Shown here piece by piece: positions 17,954 through 26,381 of a stretch of DNA of 64,000 nt (position 1 is its first letter; the number at the start of each line of letters is the position of its first letter). The position numbers were made by a program, and so were the translations under genes. Where the stretch lies: the NCBI RefSeq assembly GCF_007992835.1, contig NZ_BKBA01000003.1, forward strand, positions 310,001-374,000, written 5' to 3'. The notes below the pieces were generated by a model, which saw nothing but the letters and a program-made list of their open reading frames with translations, was not told where the DNA came from and made no database searches. The DNA comes from Knoellia locipacati. GTDB lineage: Bacteria > Actinomycetota > Actinomycetes > Actinomycetales > Dermatophilaceae.

Positions 17954-18973
17954 TCAGCGGGGCTTCGCGGCGGTGGGGGTGAGGACGGACTCGCTGGTGG
18001 GGACGGCGAGCGCGTCGTCGGCGGGCAGGTCGGGCTGCTCGTCCGAGCCCTCACCCAGCCTCACGGCCACGACACCGGCGAGGATGAGCGCGCCGCCCGC
18101 GAGCTGGATGAGCCCGGGCAGCTCCCCGAGCAGGGCCCACGCGATGAGCACCGCGAAGAGGACCTCGGACAGCCCGACGAAGCTCGCGATGGTCGCGCCG
18201 ACGAGGCGCGTGCCGATGACGCCGACGCCGTAGGCGATGGCGGCGGCGACGACCGCGAGCTCGGCGACGGGCACCCACCACGCGACGGTCGCCCCGGCGA
18301 TCTCGACGCTCTCGCGCGACGTCCCGTAGTCGATGAGCCCCGTCGCACTGGCGGCGACGAGGAGCACGGCGCCGACACCGAGACCGAAGCCGGCGAGGGC
18401 CAGCGGCGGCAGCGACTCCTCGTGCTCGTGGCCCGAGGTCACGTAGAAGGTCGCGAGGCCCACGGCGGCGAGCAGGCCCCAGACGACACCGCTCCACGAG
18501 ATCTCGACGCCGGAGAAGACGTCGAGCACGAGGACGAGCCCGGCGATCGACAGGACGACGCCGGCGAGGGTGAGCCGCGAGGGACGGCGGCCGTGCGCAG
18601 CCCACATCCAGCCGACGACGAAGACGACGCCGAGGTACTCGAGGAGCAGGGCGACCGCGACCGACAGCGACTCGACGGCGTTGAAGTAGGCGAACTGGCA
18701 GCCCGCCACGGCCACCGCACCGAAGGCGAGGACCTGGGCGGCGTTGCGGCGCAGGAGGTGCCACCGGCCGCGGACCTCCCAGAGCGCGACGGGCGCCATG
18801 AGGAGCGCGGCGAACCCAACCCGCCAGGTGACGACCCCGCCCGGCGTCCACCCTGCCTGGAGGAGGGACTTGGCGAACGCGCCGGACGAGCCGAAGGTCG
18901 CCGAGGCGAGGAGCACGAGCAGGAAGCCGATGAGCATCGCGCGTGGCGTACGGGTCTGGATGCCAGCGTTCAC
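17954..18973 (-). CDS. EamA/DMT-family transporter
   Basis: A 339-residue inner-membrane protein with about ten hydrophobic segments in two repeated halves, the drug/metabolite transporter fold; ATFGSSGAFAKSLLQAGW in the first half and FVGLSEVLFAVLIAWALLGE in the second are EamA hallmarks. The C-terminal 40 residues are hydrophilic. Substrate unknown: metabolites, amino acids or drugs. The GTG start at 18973 is 65 bp from the divergent CGNR-type regulator gene, so the two probably share control. Confidence 0.88.
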   Translation of the reverse strand: MNAGIQTRTPRAMLIGFLLVLLASATFGSSGAFAKSLLQAGWTPGGVVTWRVGFAALLMAPVALWEVRGRWHLLRRNAAQVLAFGAVAVAGCQFAYFNAVESLSVAVALLLEYLGVVFVVGWMWAAHGRRPSRLTLAGVVLSIAGLVLVLDVFSGVEISWSGVVWGLLAAVGLATFYVTSGHEHEESLPPLALAGFGLGVGAVLLVAASATGLIDYGTSRESVEIAGATVAWWVPVAELAVVAAAIAYGVGVIGTRLVGATIASFVGLSEVLFAVLIAWALLGELPGLIQLAGGALILAGVVAVRLGEGSDEQPDLPADDALAVPTSESVLTPTAAKPR

Positions 18974-19038
18974 GATGCCGCCTCGTCAGGAGTAATGTGT
19001 GATGTTGGTCCTTACGTGGGCGACGCTAGACCTCCCGG

Positions 19039-19602
19039 ATGTCAGGAGTCAAGATGGTCTTTGCATATGACACGGAGCTGACGCTCCAGCACGCGGTCGT
19101 GCTGATGAACTCCGCGCCCGGCTTCGGCGACGACACCGACGAGGAGCTGCCGACGGTCGCCGCCCTCGTGGCCCACCTCGACGCCTGGGACTGGAGCGGC
19201 GGGCGTCCCCGCACGCGCGCCGAGCTCGACGACGTGCACGCCCTGCGCCCCCGCCTGCGTGAGCTCTGGGGCCGCGACGTCGAGGGGCTCGTCGAGGGTG
19301 TCAACGAGCTGCTCGCCGAGCACCGGGCCCTTCCCCGGCTCGTGCGCCACGACGACCTCGACTGGCACATCCACGCCACGCAGGACGACGACCCGATCGC
19401 CAAGCGGATGGCCGTCGAGGCCGCGATGGCGATCATCGACCTCATCCGCGCCGGCGAGACCGAGCGCCTGCGCATCTGCGCCGCCGACGACTGCGGCGAC
19501 GTCGTCATCGACCTCAGCAAGAACCGGAGCCGGCGCTACTGCGACGGGACGTGCGCCAACAAGGCGCACGTCGCGGCATACCGCGCTCGTCAGCAGTCCT
19601 GA
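19039..19602 (+). CDS. CGNR zinc-finger (ABATE-domain) transcriptional regulator
   Basis: A 187-residue protein. The N-terminal part is the helical ABATE-type stress domain (DTELTLQHAVVLMNSAP, then EELPTVAALVAHLDAW). The C-terminal 40 residues form the CGNR finger: CAADDCG and SRRYCDGTCANKAHVAAYRAR provide four Cys, with CANK in place of the canonical CGNR. Such proteins usually flank an exporter on the opposite strand, as EamA does here, and are thought to regulate it. ATG 19039 is used; ATG 19054 is a possible shorter start that keeps all conserved residues. Ends near a composite repeat. Confidence 0.85.
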   Translation: MSGVKMVFAYDTELTLQHAVVLMNSAPGFGDDTDEELPTVAALVAHLDAWDWSGGRPRTRAELDDVHALRPRLRELWGRDVEGLVEGVNELLAEHRALPRLVRHDDLDWHIHATQDDDPIAKRMAVEAAMAIIDLIRAGETERLRICAADDCGDVVIDLSKNRSRRYCDGTCANKAHVAAYRARQQS

Positions 19603-19616
19603 CGCGTTTCGCCACG

Positions 19617-19707
19617 CAGCATTCTCGGGTGACCCGATCAAGGCCCGCTCGACCCGACATGCCAACTCGGGTCGAGCGCAGCATGATCAGGTGACCCGAT
19701 CATGCTG
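19617..19707. repeat. composite palindrome-hairpin-palindrome repeat, copy 1
   Basis: Three blocks lie head to tail: a 29-bp near-palindrome (19617-19645, centre TCGGGTGACCCGA), a 33-bp hairpin with arms CGCTCGACCCGA/TCGGGTCGAGCG (19646-19678), and a second 29-bp palindrome (19679-19707, CAGCATGATC to GATCATGCTG). It occupies the gap between the convergent CGNR and prs genes and may terminate both. The same blocks recur at 63432. Confidence 0.8.
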
Positions 19708-19723
19708 GGGGCCCGAGGCGGAC

Positions 19724-20728
19724 CTAGGCGCGGCCGCCGAAGAGGCTCGTCACCGAGCCGTCCTCGAAGACCTCCTTGATCGCGGCGCTGATGAGCGGCG
19801 CGATCGACAGCACGGTGAGCCCCTCGAACTCGAGCTCGGGCGCGATCGGGAGGGTGTTGGTGACGATGACCTCGCGGGCGGCGCAGTCGCGCAGCCGGTC
19901 GGTGGCCGGCGCCGAGAGGATCGCGTGCGTCGCCGCGATGATGACGTCCTTGGCACCGTCGGCCATGAGCGCGTCGGCGGCCTTGGTGATCGTGCCGCCG
20001 GTGTCGATCATGTCGTCGACGAGCACGCACACGCGGCCCTTGACCTCACCGACGACGCGGTTGGCGACGGCCTGGTTGGGCTGGTTGATGTCGCGCGTCT
20101 TGTGGATGAAGGCCAGCGGCGCACCACCGAGACGCTTGGACCACTGCTCGGCGACCTTGATGCGGCCGGCGTCGGGCGAGACGACGGCGAGGTCCTCGTG
20201 GCCGTACTTGGCCGACACGTAGTCCGACAGCACCGGCTGGGCCATGAGGTGGTCGACGGGGCCGTCGAAGAAGCCCTGGATCTGGTCGGTGTGCAGGTCG
20301 ACGGCGATGAGGCGGTCGGCGCCGGCGGTGCGGAAGAGGTCGGCGATGAGGCGGGCCGAGATCGGCTCGCGACCGCGGTGCTTCTTGTCCTGGCGGGCGT
20401 AGCCGTAGAACGGCATGACGACGGTGATCCGCTTGGCGCTGGCCCGCTTGAGCGCGTCGATCATGAGCAGGTGCTCCATGATCGCCTCGTTGAGCGGGGC
20501 GGCGTGGCTCTGGATGACGAACGCGTCGGAGCCGCGCACGGACTCCTCGTAGCGGACGTAGATCTCACCGTTGGCGAAGTTGTAGGCGCTGGTCGGCACG
20601 AGCTCGGTGCCGAGCAGCGCGGCGATCTCCTGGGCGAGCCCGGGGTGCGAGCGCCCCGAGAAGACCATGAGCTTCTTCTTGGGCTTCTTGCGGATGTTGG
20701 CGGACTTGGGGCGGTCTTCCTTCGTCAT
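19724..20728 (-). CDS. prs: ribose-phosphate pyrophosphokinase
   Basis: A 334-residue class I PRPP synthase (ribose 5-phosphate plus ATP to PRPP), the entry to purine, pyrimidine, His, Trp and NAD synthesis. Key parts: FSGRSHPGLAQEIAALLG, the ATP flap region FYGYARQDKKHRGREPISA, the metal-binding AVDLHTDQIQGFF, and the PRPP loop CVLVDDMIDTGGTITKAAD. The N-terminus has about 18 extra basic residues. The ATG at 20728 follows the glmU stop by two bases, so glmU and prs are one transcript, as in other actinobacteria. Confidence 0.96.
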   Translation of the reverse strand: MTKEDRPKSANIRKKPKKKLMVFSGRSHPGLAQEIAALLGTELVPTSAYNFANGEIYVRYEESVRGSDAFVIQSHAAPLNEAIMEHLLMIDALKRASAKRITVVMPFYGYARQDKKHRGREPISARLIADLFRTAGADRLIAVDLHTDQIQGFFDGPVDHLMAQPVLSDYVSAKYGHEDLAVVSPDAGRIKVAEQWSKRLGGAPLAFIHKTRDINQPNQAVANRVVGEVKGRVCVLVDDMIDTGGTITKAADALMADGAKDVIIAATHAILSAPATDRLRDCAAREVIVTNTLPIAPELEFEGLTVLSIAPLISAAIKEVFEDGSVTSLFGGRA

Positions 20729-20730
20729 GC

Positions 20731-22215
20731 TCAGGCCTTTCCTTCTCGTGACGCAGGTTCCGCGCTCTTCCCGGTATGCCGGGTGCCCGCCTCCGTGGCC
20801 GCGACGGCCGCCGCCTCGGTCTTGCTGCCTGCACGGGCCCGGGCGACCCAGCCGTCGACGTTCTTCTGACGTCCACGGGCCACGGCGATCTGTCCGGGCT
20901 CGATGTCCGCCGTGATGGCGCTGCCGGCCGCGACGTAGGCGCCGTCGGCGATGTCGACCGGCGCGACGATGACGGTGTCGGAGCCGATGAACGAGTGCGC
21001 ACCGATCGTCGTGTGGTGCTTGGCCACGCCGTCGTAGTTGGCGAAGATCGTGCCGGCGCCGACGTTGGCGCCCTCGCCGATCGTCGCGTCGCCGCAGTAG
21101 GTGAGGTGCGGCACCTTGGCGCCGTCGCCGATGCGGGCGTTCTTGGTCTCCACGAAGCCGCCGATCTTGCCCTTGACCCCGAGGACGGTGCCGGGGCGCA
21201 GGTAGGAGAACGGCCCGACGGTGGCGCGCTCGCCGATGACGGCGAGGACGGCCTCGGTGCGCTTGACCTCGGCGCCGTCGTGGACCTCGGTGTCGGTGAG
21301 GGTCGTGTCCGGGCCAATCCGCGCCCCGGACCCGATCGACGTCGCGCCGAGCAGCTGGGTGCCGGGCAGGATCGTCGCGTCGCGGCCGATGCTCACGTCG
21401 CTGTCGATCCACGTGGTGGCGGGGTCGACGATGGTGACGCCCTCGCGCATCCAGCGCTCGTTGTTGCGCCGGTTGAGCTCCTTGCCGAGCGCCGCGAGCT
21501 GGACGCGGTCGTTGACGCCCTCGGTCTGCCAGAGGTCGTCGATGACGTGGGCGTCGACGGTCCGGCCGCCGTCACGGGCGATCCTCAGCACGTCGGTGAG
21601 GTACTTCTCGCCCTGGGCGTTGTCGGTGCCGACCTGCGCCAGGGCCTCGCGCAGCACCTCGACGTCGAACGCGTAGATGCCCGAGTTGATCTCGGTGATC
21701 GCGCGCTGATCGTCGGTGGCGTCCTTCTGCTCGACGATGCCGGCGACGTGGCCGTCGGCGTCGCGCACGATCCGGCCGTAGCCCTGCGGGTTGTCGAGGT
21801 GCGCCGTGATGACGGTCGCGGCGCTGCCGGACGCGTCGTGGCGGGCCACGAGCTCGACGAGCGTCTCGCCGGTGAGCAGGGGGACGTCGCCGTAGGTCAC
21901 GAGCACGGTGCCGCTGAGGTCGGCCGGCAGGGCGTCGAGGGCGCACTCGGTCGCGCGACCGGTGCCCTTGACCTCGTCCTGGTCGGCGATCGTGGCCTCG
22001 GCATCGACCTCGGCGATGTGCGCGGCGACGAGGTCGCGCTCGTGCCGGACGACGACGGCGAGGTGCTGCGGACCGGTGACGCGGGCGGCCGCGATGGCGT
22101 GCCCGACGAGGCTGCGGCCCCCGATCCGGTGCAGCACCTTGGGGGTGGCTGACTTCATCCGGGTTCCCTCGCCTGCGGCGAGGATGATGACTGCGGCGGG
22201 CCGGGCATTGGTCAC
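20731..22215 (-). CDS. glmU: bifunctional UDP-GlcNAc pyrophosphorylase / glucosamine-1-P acetyltransferase
   Basis: A 494-residue enzyme making UDP-GlcNAc for peptidoglycan. The N-terminal nucleotidyltransferase holds LAAGEGTRMKSATPKVLH and VLVTYGDVPLLTGETL; from about residue 255 a left-handed beta helix of hexapeptide repeats carries the acetyl-CoA site (ATVGPFSYLRPGTVLG, then FVETKNARIGDGAKVPHLTY). A 40-residue Ala/Glu/Lys-rich tail extends past the usual end, as in mycobacterial GlmU. The GTG start at 22215 precedes TNARPAAVIILAAG. Confidence 0.96.
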   Translation of the reverse strand: MTNARPAAVIILAAGEGTRMKSATPKVLHRIGGRSLVGHAIAAARVTGPQHLAVVVRHERDLVAAHIAEVDAEATIADQDEVKGTGRATECALDALPADLSGTVLVTYGDVPLLTGETLVELVARHDASGSAATVITAHLDNPQGYGRIVRDADGHVAGIVEQKDATDDQRAITEINSGIYAFDVEVLREALAQVGTDNAQGEKYLTDVLRIARDGGRTVDAHVIDDLWQTEGVNDRVQLAALGKELNRRNNERWMREGVTIVDPATTWIDSDVSIGRDATILPGTQLLGATSIGSGARIGPDTTLTDTEVHDGAEVKRTEAVLAVIGERATVGPFSYLRPGTVLGVKGKIGGFVETKNARIGDGAKVPHLTYCGDATIGEGANVGAGTIFANYDGVAKHHTTIGAHSFIGSDTVIVAPVDIADGAYVAAGSAITADIEPGQIAVARGRQKNVDGWVARARAGSKTEAAAVAATEAGTRHTGKSAEPASREGKA

Positions 22216-22303
22216 GAGCGGTGCTCCCGAGGTTCGTGGCGGCGTACCGCGCCACTGTACCGACGAGTTGGCCGTATGCCGTCCACGCCCTTTCCCGGGC
22301 CGC

Positions 22304-23553
22304 TCAGGTGGGCAGCACGGGGGTGCGTCGCACGAGCAGGCTGAGCACCCCGGCCCCGCCGAAGAGCACGGCGGACAGGGTCACGACACCGGGCCACCCG
22401 GCATACGACCAGGCATGTCCGCCGGCGGTGCCGAAGAGGGAGGAGCCGAGGTAGTAGGCGAAGAGGTAGAGCGAGGCGGCCTGCCCGGCGGCCACTCCCC
22501 CGGCGTGGGCCCGCACCGGCACCCAGCCGCTGGCGACGCCGTGGACGACGAAGAAGCCGGCCGTCATGAGCGCGATGCCGGCGACGACCGCGACGAGGGC
22601 GCCCGAGAGGGTGACGGTGAGTCCGGCGAGGGCGAGGACGGCACCGGCCGGTGCGACGGCCCGGCGCCCGAAGCGGTCCGCGAGCCGCCCGGCGACGGCG
22701 GACCCGAACGACCCGCACGCGTAGACGAGGAAGACGAGGCTCGCGGCGCCCAGGCTCAGCCCGAACTGCGGGCTCGTGAGCCGGAAGCCGAGGGCGTTGA
22801 AGACCGCGACGAAGCCGCCGCAACCGAGCATCCCGATGCCGTAGAGCGCGAGCAGGACGGGGTCGGACAGGGCCCGTCGGGTCATCGCGAGGGCAGTGCG
22901 TCGCCCGGCCGGACGGGGCACGAAGTGGCGCGAGGCAGGCAGGGCGAACCACACGACGATGGCACACACGAGCGCGAGCGCGGCCACGGCGCCGAGGGCC
23001 CACCGCCACCCCCACAGGTCCGCCACGGGGCCGGTCGCGAGCCGCCCGGTCATGCCGCCGATCGCGTTGCCGCCGATGTAGAGGCCGGCGGCCCGGGCCT
23101 GCGCCCCCGGTGCAGCTCCTCACGCAGGTATGCCGTGGCCACCGCGGGCAGCCCGGCGATCGTCACGCCGAGGACGAGTCGCAGACCGAGGAACGTGGGC
23201 CAGGTCGGTGCGACGGCCGAGGCCGCCGCGACGACGACGGAGGTGACGAGGCTCGCGTGGATGAGCCGGGTACGGCCGATGCGGTCCGACAGCGGCCCGG
23301 CGAGCAGGAGGGTGAGCGCGAGCGCGCCGGTGGTGAGCGACAACGACAGCGTGCTGTCGGCGGCGGAGACCTCGAAGTCGGCGGCGAGTGCGGGGAAGAG
23401 CGACTGCGACCCGTAGATGAGCGTGAACGTGGCGACGCCGGCGGCGAAGAGCGACAGGACGACCCGGCGGTAGCCGGGGGTGCCGGGGCGGTGGCCCGAC
23501 TCGGCGGTCGAGGCCGTCTGCCGCGCGGCGGCGAGGGGGGTCGGGGACGTCAC
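22304..23553 (-). pseudogene. MFS transporter with a single-base frameshift
   Basis: Two adjacent frames together make one 12-span major facilitator. From GTG 23553 the first reads through ATFTLIYGSQSLFPALAADF to PAVATAYLREELH and then degenerates; the second resumes with AGLYIGGNAIGGMTGRL and runs to 22304. Adding one base near 23104-23112, where the plus strand reads CGCCCCCGG, restores a continuous protein of about 416 residues (YnfM/arabinose-efflux type). The missing base is in a run of C, so either a sequencing error or a recent mutation fits. The gene diverges from the LysR gene, its likely regulator. Confidence 0.85.
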
Positions 23554-23634
23554 TCCTCGAGGGTGCGCCTGCGCGCTGCATACGTCCAATGTCGTCCATG
23601 GCCGAATCCCATACGTCAGGCGCATGATGGGGCC

Positions 23635-24513
23635 ATGGACCTGCGTGACCTCGACTGGCTCGTCACCCTCGCCGAGCACGGGCACGTGACCGAGGCGGCG
23701 TCGGCGCTGGGGGTGAGCCAGCCGACGCTGTCGCGGGCGCTCGCCCGGGTGGAGGGCGCAATGGGGACACGGCTGTTCGAGCGGCTGCCGAGCGGTGTCG
23801 TGCCGACCCCCGACGGCGAGCTCGTCCTCGACGCGGCGCGCGACATCGGCGCCCGGCACGCGCAGGTGCTCGCCGACCTCGCCGGGCGGCTCGACCCCGA
23901 GAGCGGCACGGTGCGTCTCGCCTTCCTCGACTCGATGTCGACCTCGCTCGTGCCGCGGGTGCTGCGCGAGTTCCACGCGTCGGCACCGGCCGTCCGCGTC
24001 CTGCTCACGCAGGAGCCGCACCACCACATCACTCGCGACCTCGACTCCGGCGCCGTCGAGCTGGCGATCACGTCGTGGCTGCCCGAGGGCCCGTTCGGGT
24101 GGCTGCCGCTGCAGCGGGAGCGGCTCGTCCTCGTCGTCGGGCCGGGCCACCGGTGGCGGTCCCGACGACGGATCTCGCTCGCGTCCTTGCGGGGCGAGGA
24201 GCTCGTGACGACCCCGCAGGGCTTCGGCTACCGCGCGCTCGTCGACGACCTGCTGGCCGAGGCGGGTGTCACCCCGACGGTGTCCTTCGAGAGCGCGGAC
24301 CTGGCGACCATCGAGGGACTGGTGTCCGCCGGGCTCGGTGTCGCCGTGCTGCCCGAGCAGTTCGCCGGACAGACGGGCACGGTCGGCATCCCGCTGGCCA
24401 CCGCCGCGGCCCGTCGCACCATCGGGCTCACGTGGCGGACCGACCGGCTGCTGGCGCCGCCGGCGGCCCGTTTCCTCGACTTCGTCGACGCGTCGGTGGC
24501 GCTGAGGTCCTGA
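23635..24513 (+). CDS. LysR-family transcriptional regulator
   Basis: A 292-residue regulator. The N-terminal winged helix MDLRDLDWLVTLAEHGHVTE then AASALGVSQPTLSRALARVE is standard, followed by the periplasmic-binding-like effector domain (VRLAFLDSMSTSLVPRVL to the C-terminus). It faces the MFS gene across 81 bp that contain two CATACGTC boxes (near 23580 and 23610), suitable for a LysR-type site. The usual logic would be control of the adjacent exporter in response to its substrate. ATG 23635 matches the family start exactly. The effector is unknown. Confidence 0.9.
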   Translation: MDLRDLDWLVTLAEHGHVTEAASALGVSQPTLSRALARVEGAMGTRLFERLPSGVVPTPDGELVLDAARDIGARHAQVLADLAGRLDPESGTVRLAFLDSMSTSLVPRVLREFHASAPAVRVLLTQEPHHHITRDLDSGAVELAITSWLPEGPFGWLPLQRERLVLVVGPGHRWRSRRRISLASLRGEELVTTPQGFGYRALVDDLLAEAGVTPTVSFESADLATIEGLVSAGLGVAVLPEQFAGQTGTVGIPLATAAARRTIGLTWRTDRLLAPPAARFLDFVDASVALRS

Positions 24514-24587
24514 GCCGCGATCCTCGCTCCGCGGGCCCGGCCATCCGCGCGGCGCGGGCTGTCGGCGGGTGGTGCCATGGTGGGGCG

Positions 24588-25109
24588 ATGGCGACGATCT
24601 ACTACACGGCATCGACCCTCGACGGCTTCATCGCGACGACCGACCACTCGCTCGAGTGGCTGCTCTCGCGGGACGTCGCGGGTGACGCCGACATGGGCTA
24701 CGACACGTTCGCGCCCCGCGTCGGCGCCTGCGCGATGGGGGCGAGCACCTGGCAGTGGCTGCTCGACCACGACCCCGAGGGCTGGACACCCAAGCCGACG
24801 TGGGTGTTCACCCACCGCGACTTCGCCCCCTCCGAGCAGGTGACCTACACGACGGCCGACGTGGCCCAGGTGCATGCCGAGATGGTCGACAAGGCCGCCG
24901 GCAAGGACGTGTGGGTCGTCGGCGGTGGCGACCTCGCCGGCCAGTTCCACGACGCCGGGCTGCTCGACGAGGTGTGGGTGCAGTACGCCCCGGTGACCCT
25001 CGGCGCCGGCGCCCCGGTCCTGCCGCGCCACGTCGAGCTCCGGCTCGAGGAGGTGGCCCGCAACCGCGACTTCATGTGCGGCCGCTACTCCGTGGTGCGC
25101 GACGCCTGA
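24588..25109 (+). CDS. dihydrofolate reductase-fold (RibD C-terminal-like) protein
   Basis: A 173-residue protein with the DHFR/RibD fold: MATIYYTASTLDGFIATTDH at the start, the central MGASTWQWLLDHDPEG, KPTWVFTHRDF, and VWVVGGGDLAGQFHDAGLLD, the nucleotide-binding Gly-rich strand, then DEVWVQYAPVTLGAGAPVLP. Such stand-alone proteins are NADPH-dependent reductases of uncertain substrate; dedicated folate or riboflavin synthesis is not indicated by context. It follows the LysR gene by 74 bp on the same strand. ATG 24588 begins with the first strand. Confidence 0.85.
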   Translation: MATIYYTASTLDGFIATTDHSLEWLLSRDVAGDADMGYDTFAPRVGACAMGASTWQWLLDHDPEGWTPKPTWVFTHRDFAPSEQVTYTTADVAQVHAEMVDKAAGKDVWVVGGGDLAGQFHDAGLLDEVWVQYAPVTLGAGAPVLPRHVELRLEEVARNRDFMCGRYSVVRDA

Positions 25110-25123
25110 GCAGCTCACCGCTG

Positions 25124-25202
25124 CTCCCCGGGTAGGAGTCGAACCTACGTCGCTAGTCCTGATTCAAAGTCAGGCGGGCCCTGCCGGCAGACCAACCGGG
25201 GA
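25124..25202 (-). tRNA. tRNA-Gln (anticodon TTG)
   Basis: On the minus strand acceptor TCCCCGG pairs with CCGGGGA, the anticodon stem CCTGA/TCAGG holds CTTTGAA (anticodon UUG), and the T arm is GTAGG/CCTAC with loop TTCGACT. The U1-A72 pair and discriminator G are Gln identity features. Two details are odd: nine bases lie between anticodon and T stems, and two bases between D and anticodon stems, making it 79 bases long. No CCA is encoded. A Gln tRNA near glmU-prs is, as I recall, common in actinobacteria. Confidence 0.88.
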
Positions 25203-25306
25203 ACGATGCGCGCGGGGCGAGCCGCGGCATACGACGCACAGGGTAGTTGACCCCGTGGGGGACCTCACCCACGTCGCGCCAGCGGCCGCTTGCCACGCAG
25301 GGCACA

Positions 25307-25960
25307 ATGGGGCGAGTGAGTCGAGACCAGGCAGCGACCAAGGTACGCACTCCGCGGGGGCGGATGACCGGGGCCCAGCGGCGTGAGCAGCTCATCGGCA
25401 TCGGCCGGCAGCTCTTCGCCCACCGCGGCTACGAGGCGACGACCGTCGAGGAGATCGCGAGTGTCGCGGGTGTCTCGAAGCCCGTCGTCTACGAGCACTT
25501 CGGCGGCAAGGAGGGCCTGTACGCCGTCGTCGTCGACCGCGAGATCCAGGCGCTGCTCGGGGCGATCGCCGGGGCGCTGACGTCCGAGGGTGGTTCGCGG
25601 GCCCTGCTCGAGCGGGCCGCGACGGCGCTGCTGGACTACATCGAGACCTCGACCGACGGCTTCCGGATCCTCGTGCGTGACTCGCCGCCCGGGCAGCAGA
25701 CCGGCAACTTCGCCTCGCTCATGTCCGACGTCGCTTCGCAGGTCGAGCACCTGCTCGCGGCGCAGTTCACCAACCGTGGGCTCGACCCCAAGCAGGCACC
25801 GATGTACGCGCAGATGCTCGTCGGCATGGTGGCCCTCACCGGCCAGTGGTGGCTCGAGAACCCCAAGGCCAAGAAGCGCGACGTCGCCGCGGCGCTGGTC
25901 AACCTCGCGTGGAACGGGCTCACCGGGCTCGAGTCGAAGCCGACGATCACCCACACCTGA
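25307..25960 (+). CDS. TetR-family regulator (Rv1019-like)
   Basis: A 217-residue regulator. Basic tail, then RREQLIGIGRQLFAHRGYEA and the helix-turn-helix VAGVSKPVVYEHFGGKEGLY (near residues 48-67), with the TetR_C-type helical domain after. Position downstream of glmU-prs and the Gln tRNA corresponds to mycobacterial Rv1019. ATG 25307 has a short GCAGGG ribosome site; GTG 25316 is an alternative. It may control its own gene and neighbours, but no operator is evident. Ends 34 bp from the opposing glyoxalase gene. Confidence 0.87.
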   Translation: MGRVSRDQAATKVRTPRGRMTGAQRREQLIGIGRQLFAHRGYEATTVEEIASVAGVSKPVVYEHFGGKEGLYAVVVDREIQALLGAIAGALTSEGGSRALLERAATALLDYIETSTDGFRILVRDSPPGQQTGNFASLMSDVASQVEHLLAAQFTNRGLDPKQAPMYAQMLVGMVALTGQWWLENPKAKKRDVAAALVNLAWNGLTGLESKPTITHT

Positions 25961-25994
25961 CCCGCGCCCGACCGCGACTGCTTGCCCCGTCGGG

Positions 25995-26381
25995 TCAGAC
26001 GGTGAAGTCGAGCTTGGGCGGTGCGACCTGCTGGAACTCGACACGGTTGCCGACGGGGTCGTCCGTGTGGAACCGCTGGACGCCGGGCACCTCGTTGTTC
26101 CAGCGCACCTCTCCTCCGGCACCCGCGATCGCCGCGGCCAGCGACGCGACGTCGTCGACGCCGAAGCACGGGTGGGCCTTGCGGGCCGGGACGAATCCCT
26201 CCTCGACGCCGCAGTGCAGCTCCTGCTCACCGGCGGCGAACCACACCCCACCACGCGCGGCGAGCACCGGCGGCTTCGGGAGCTCGGGCAGGCCGCAGAC
26301 GACGCCGTAGAAGTGGCGCAGCAGGTCCTCGGTGCCGGCCGGGCAGGCGAGCTGGACGTGGTGCAGGCCGACGACGGCCAT
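25995..26381 (-). CDS. VOC/glyoxalase-superfamily protein
   Basis: A 128-residue single-module protein with paired beta-alpha-beta-beta-beta units: VGLHHVQLACPAGTEDLLRH at the start with a likely metal His, ELHCGVEEGF, AHPCFGVDD and the closing NRVEFQQVAPP with the metal Glu. Family members include glyoxalases, dioxygenases and fosfomycin-resistance enzymes; nothing here singles one out. Its ATG overlaps the last base of the tam stop (TGATG), so it is translated with tam and is probably under the same MarR-type control. Confidence 0.82.
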   Translation of the reverse strand: MAVVGLHHVQLACPAGTEDLLRHFYGVVCGLPELPKPPVLAARGGVWFAAGEQELHCGVEEGFVPARKAHPCFGVDDVASLAAAIAGAGGEVRWNNEVPGVQRFHTDDPVGNRVEFQQVAPPKLDFTV

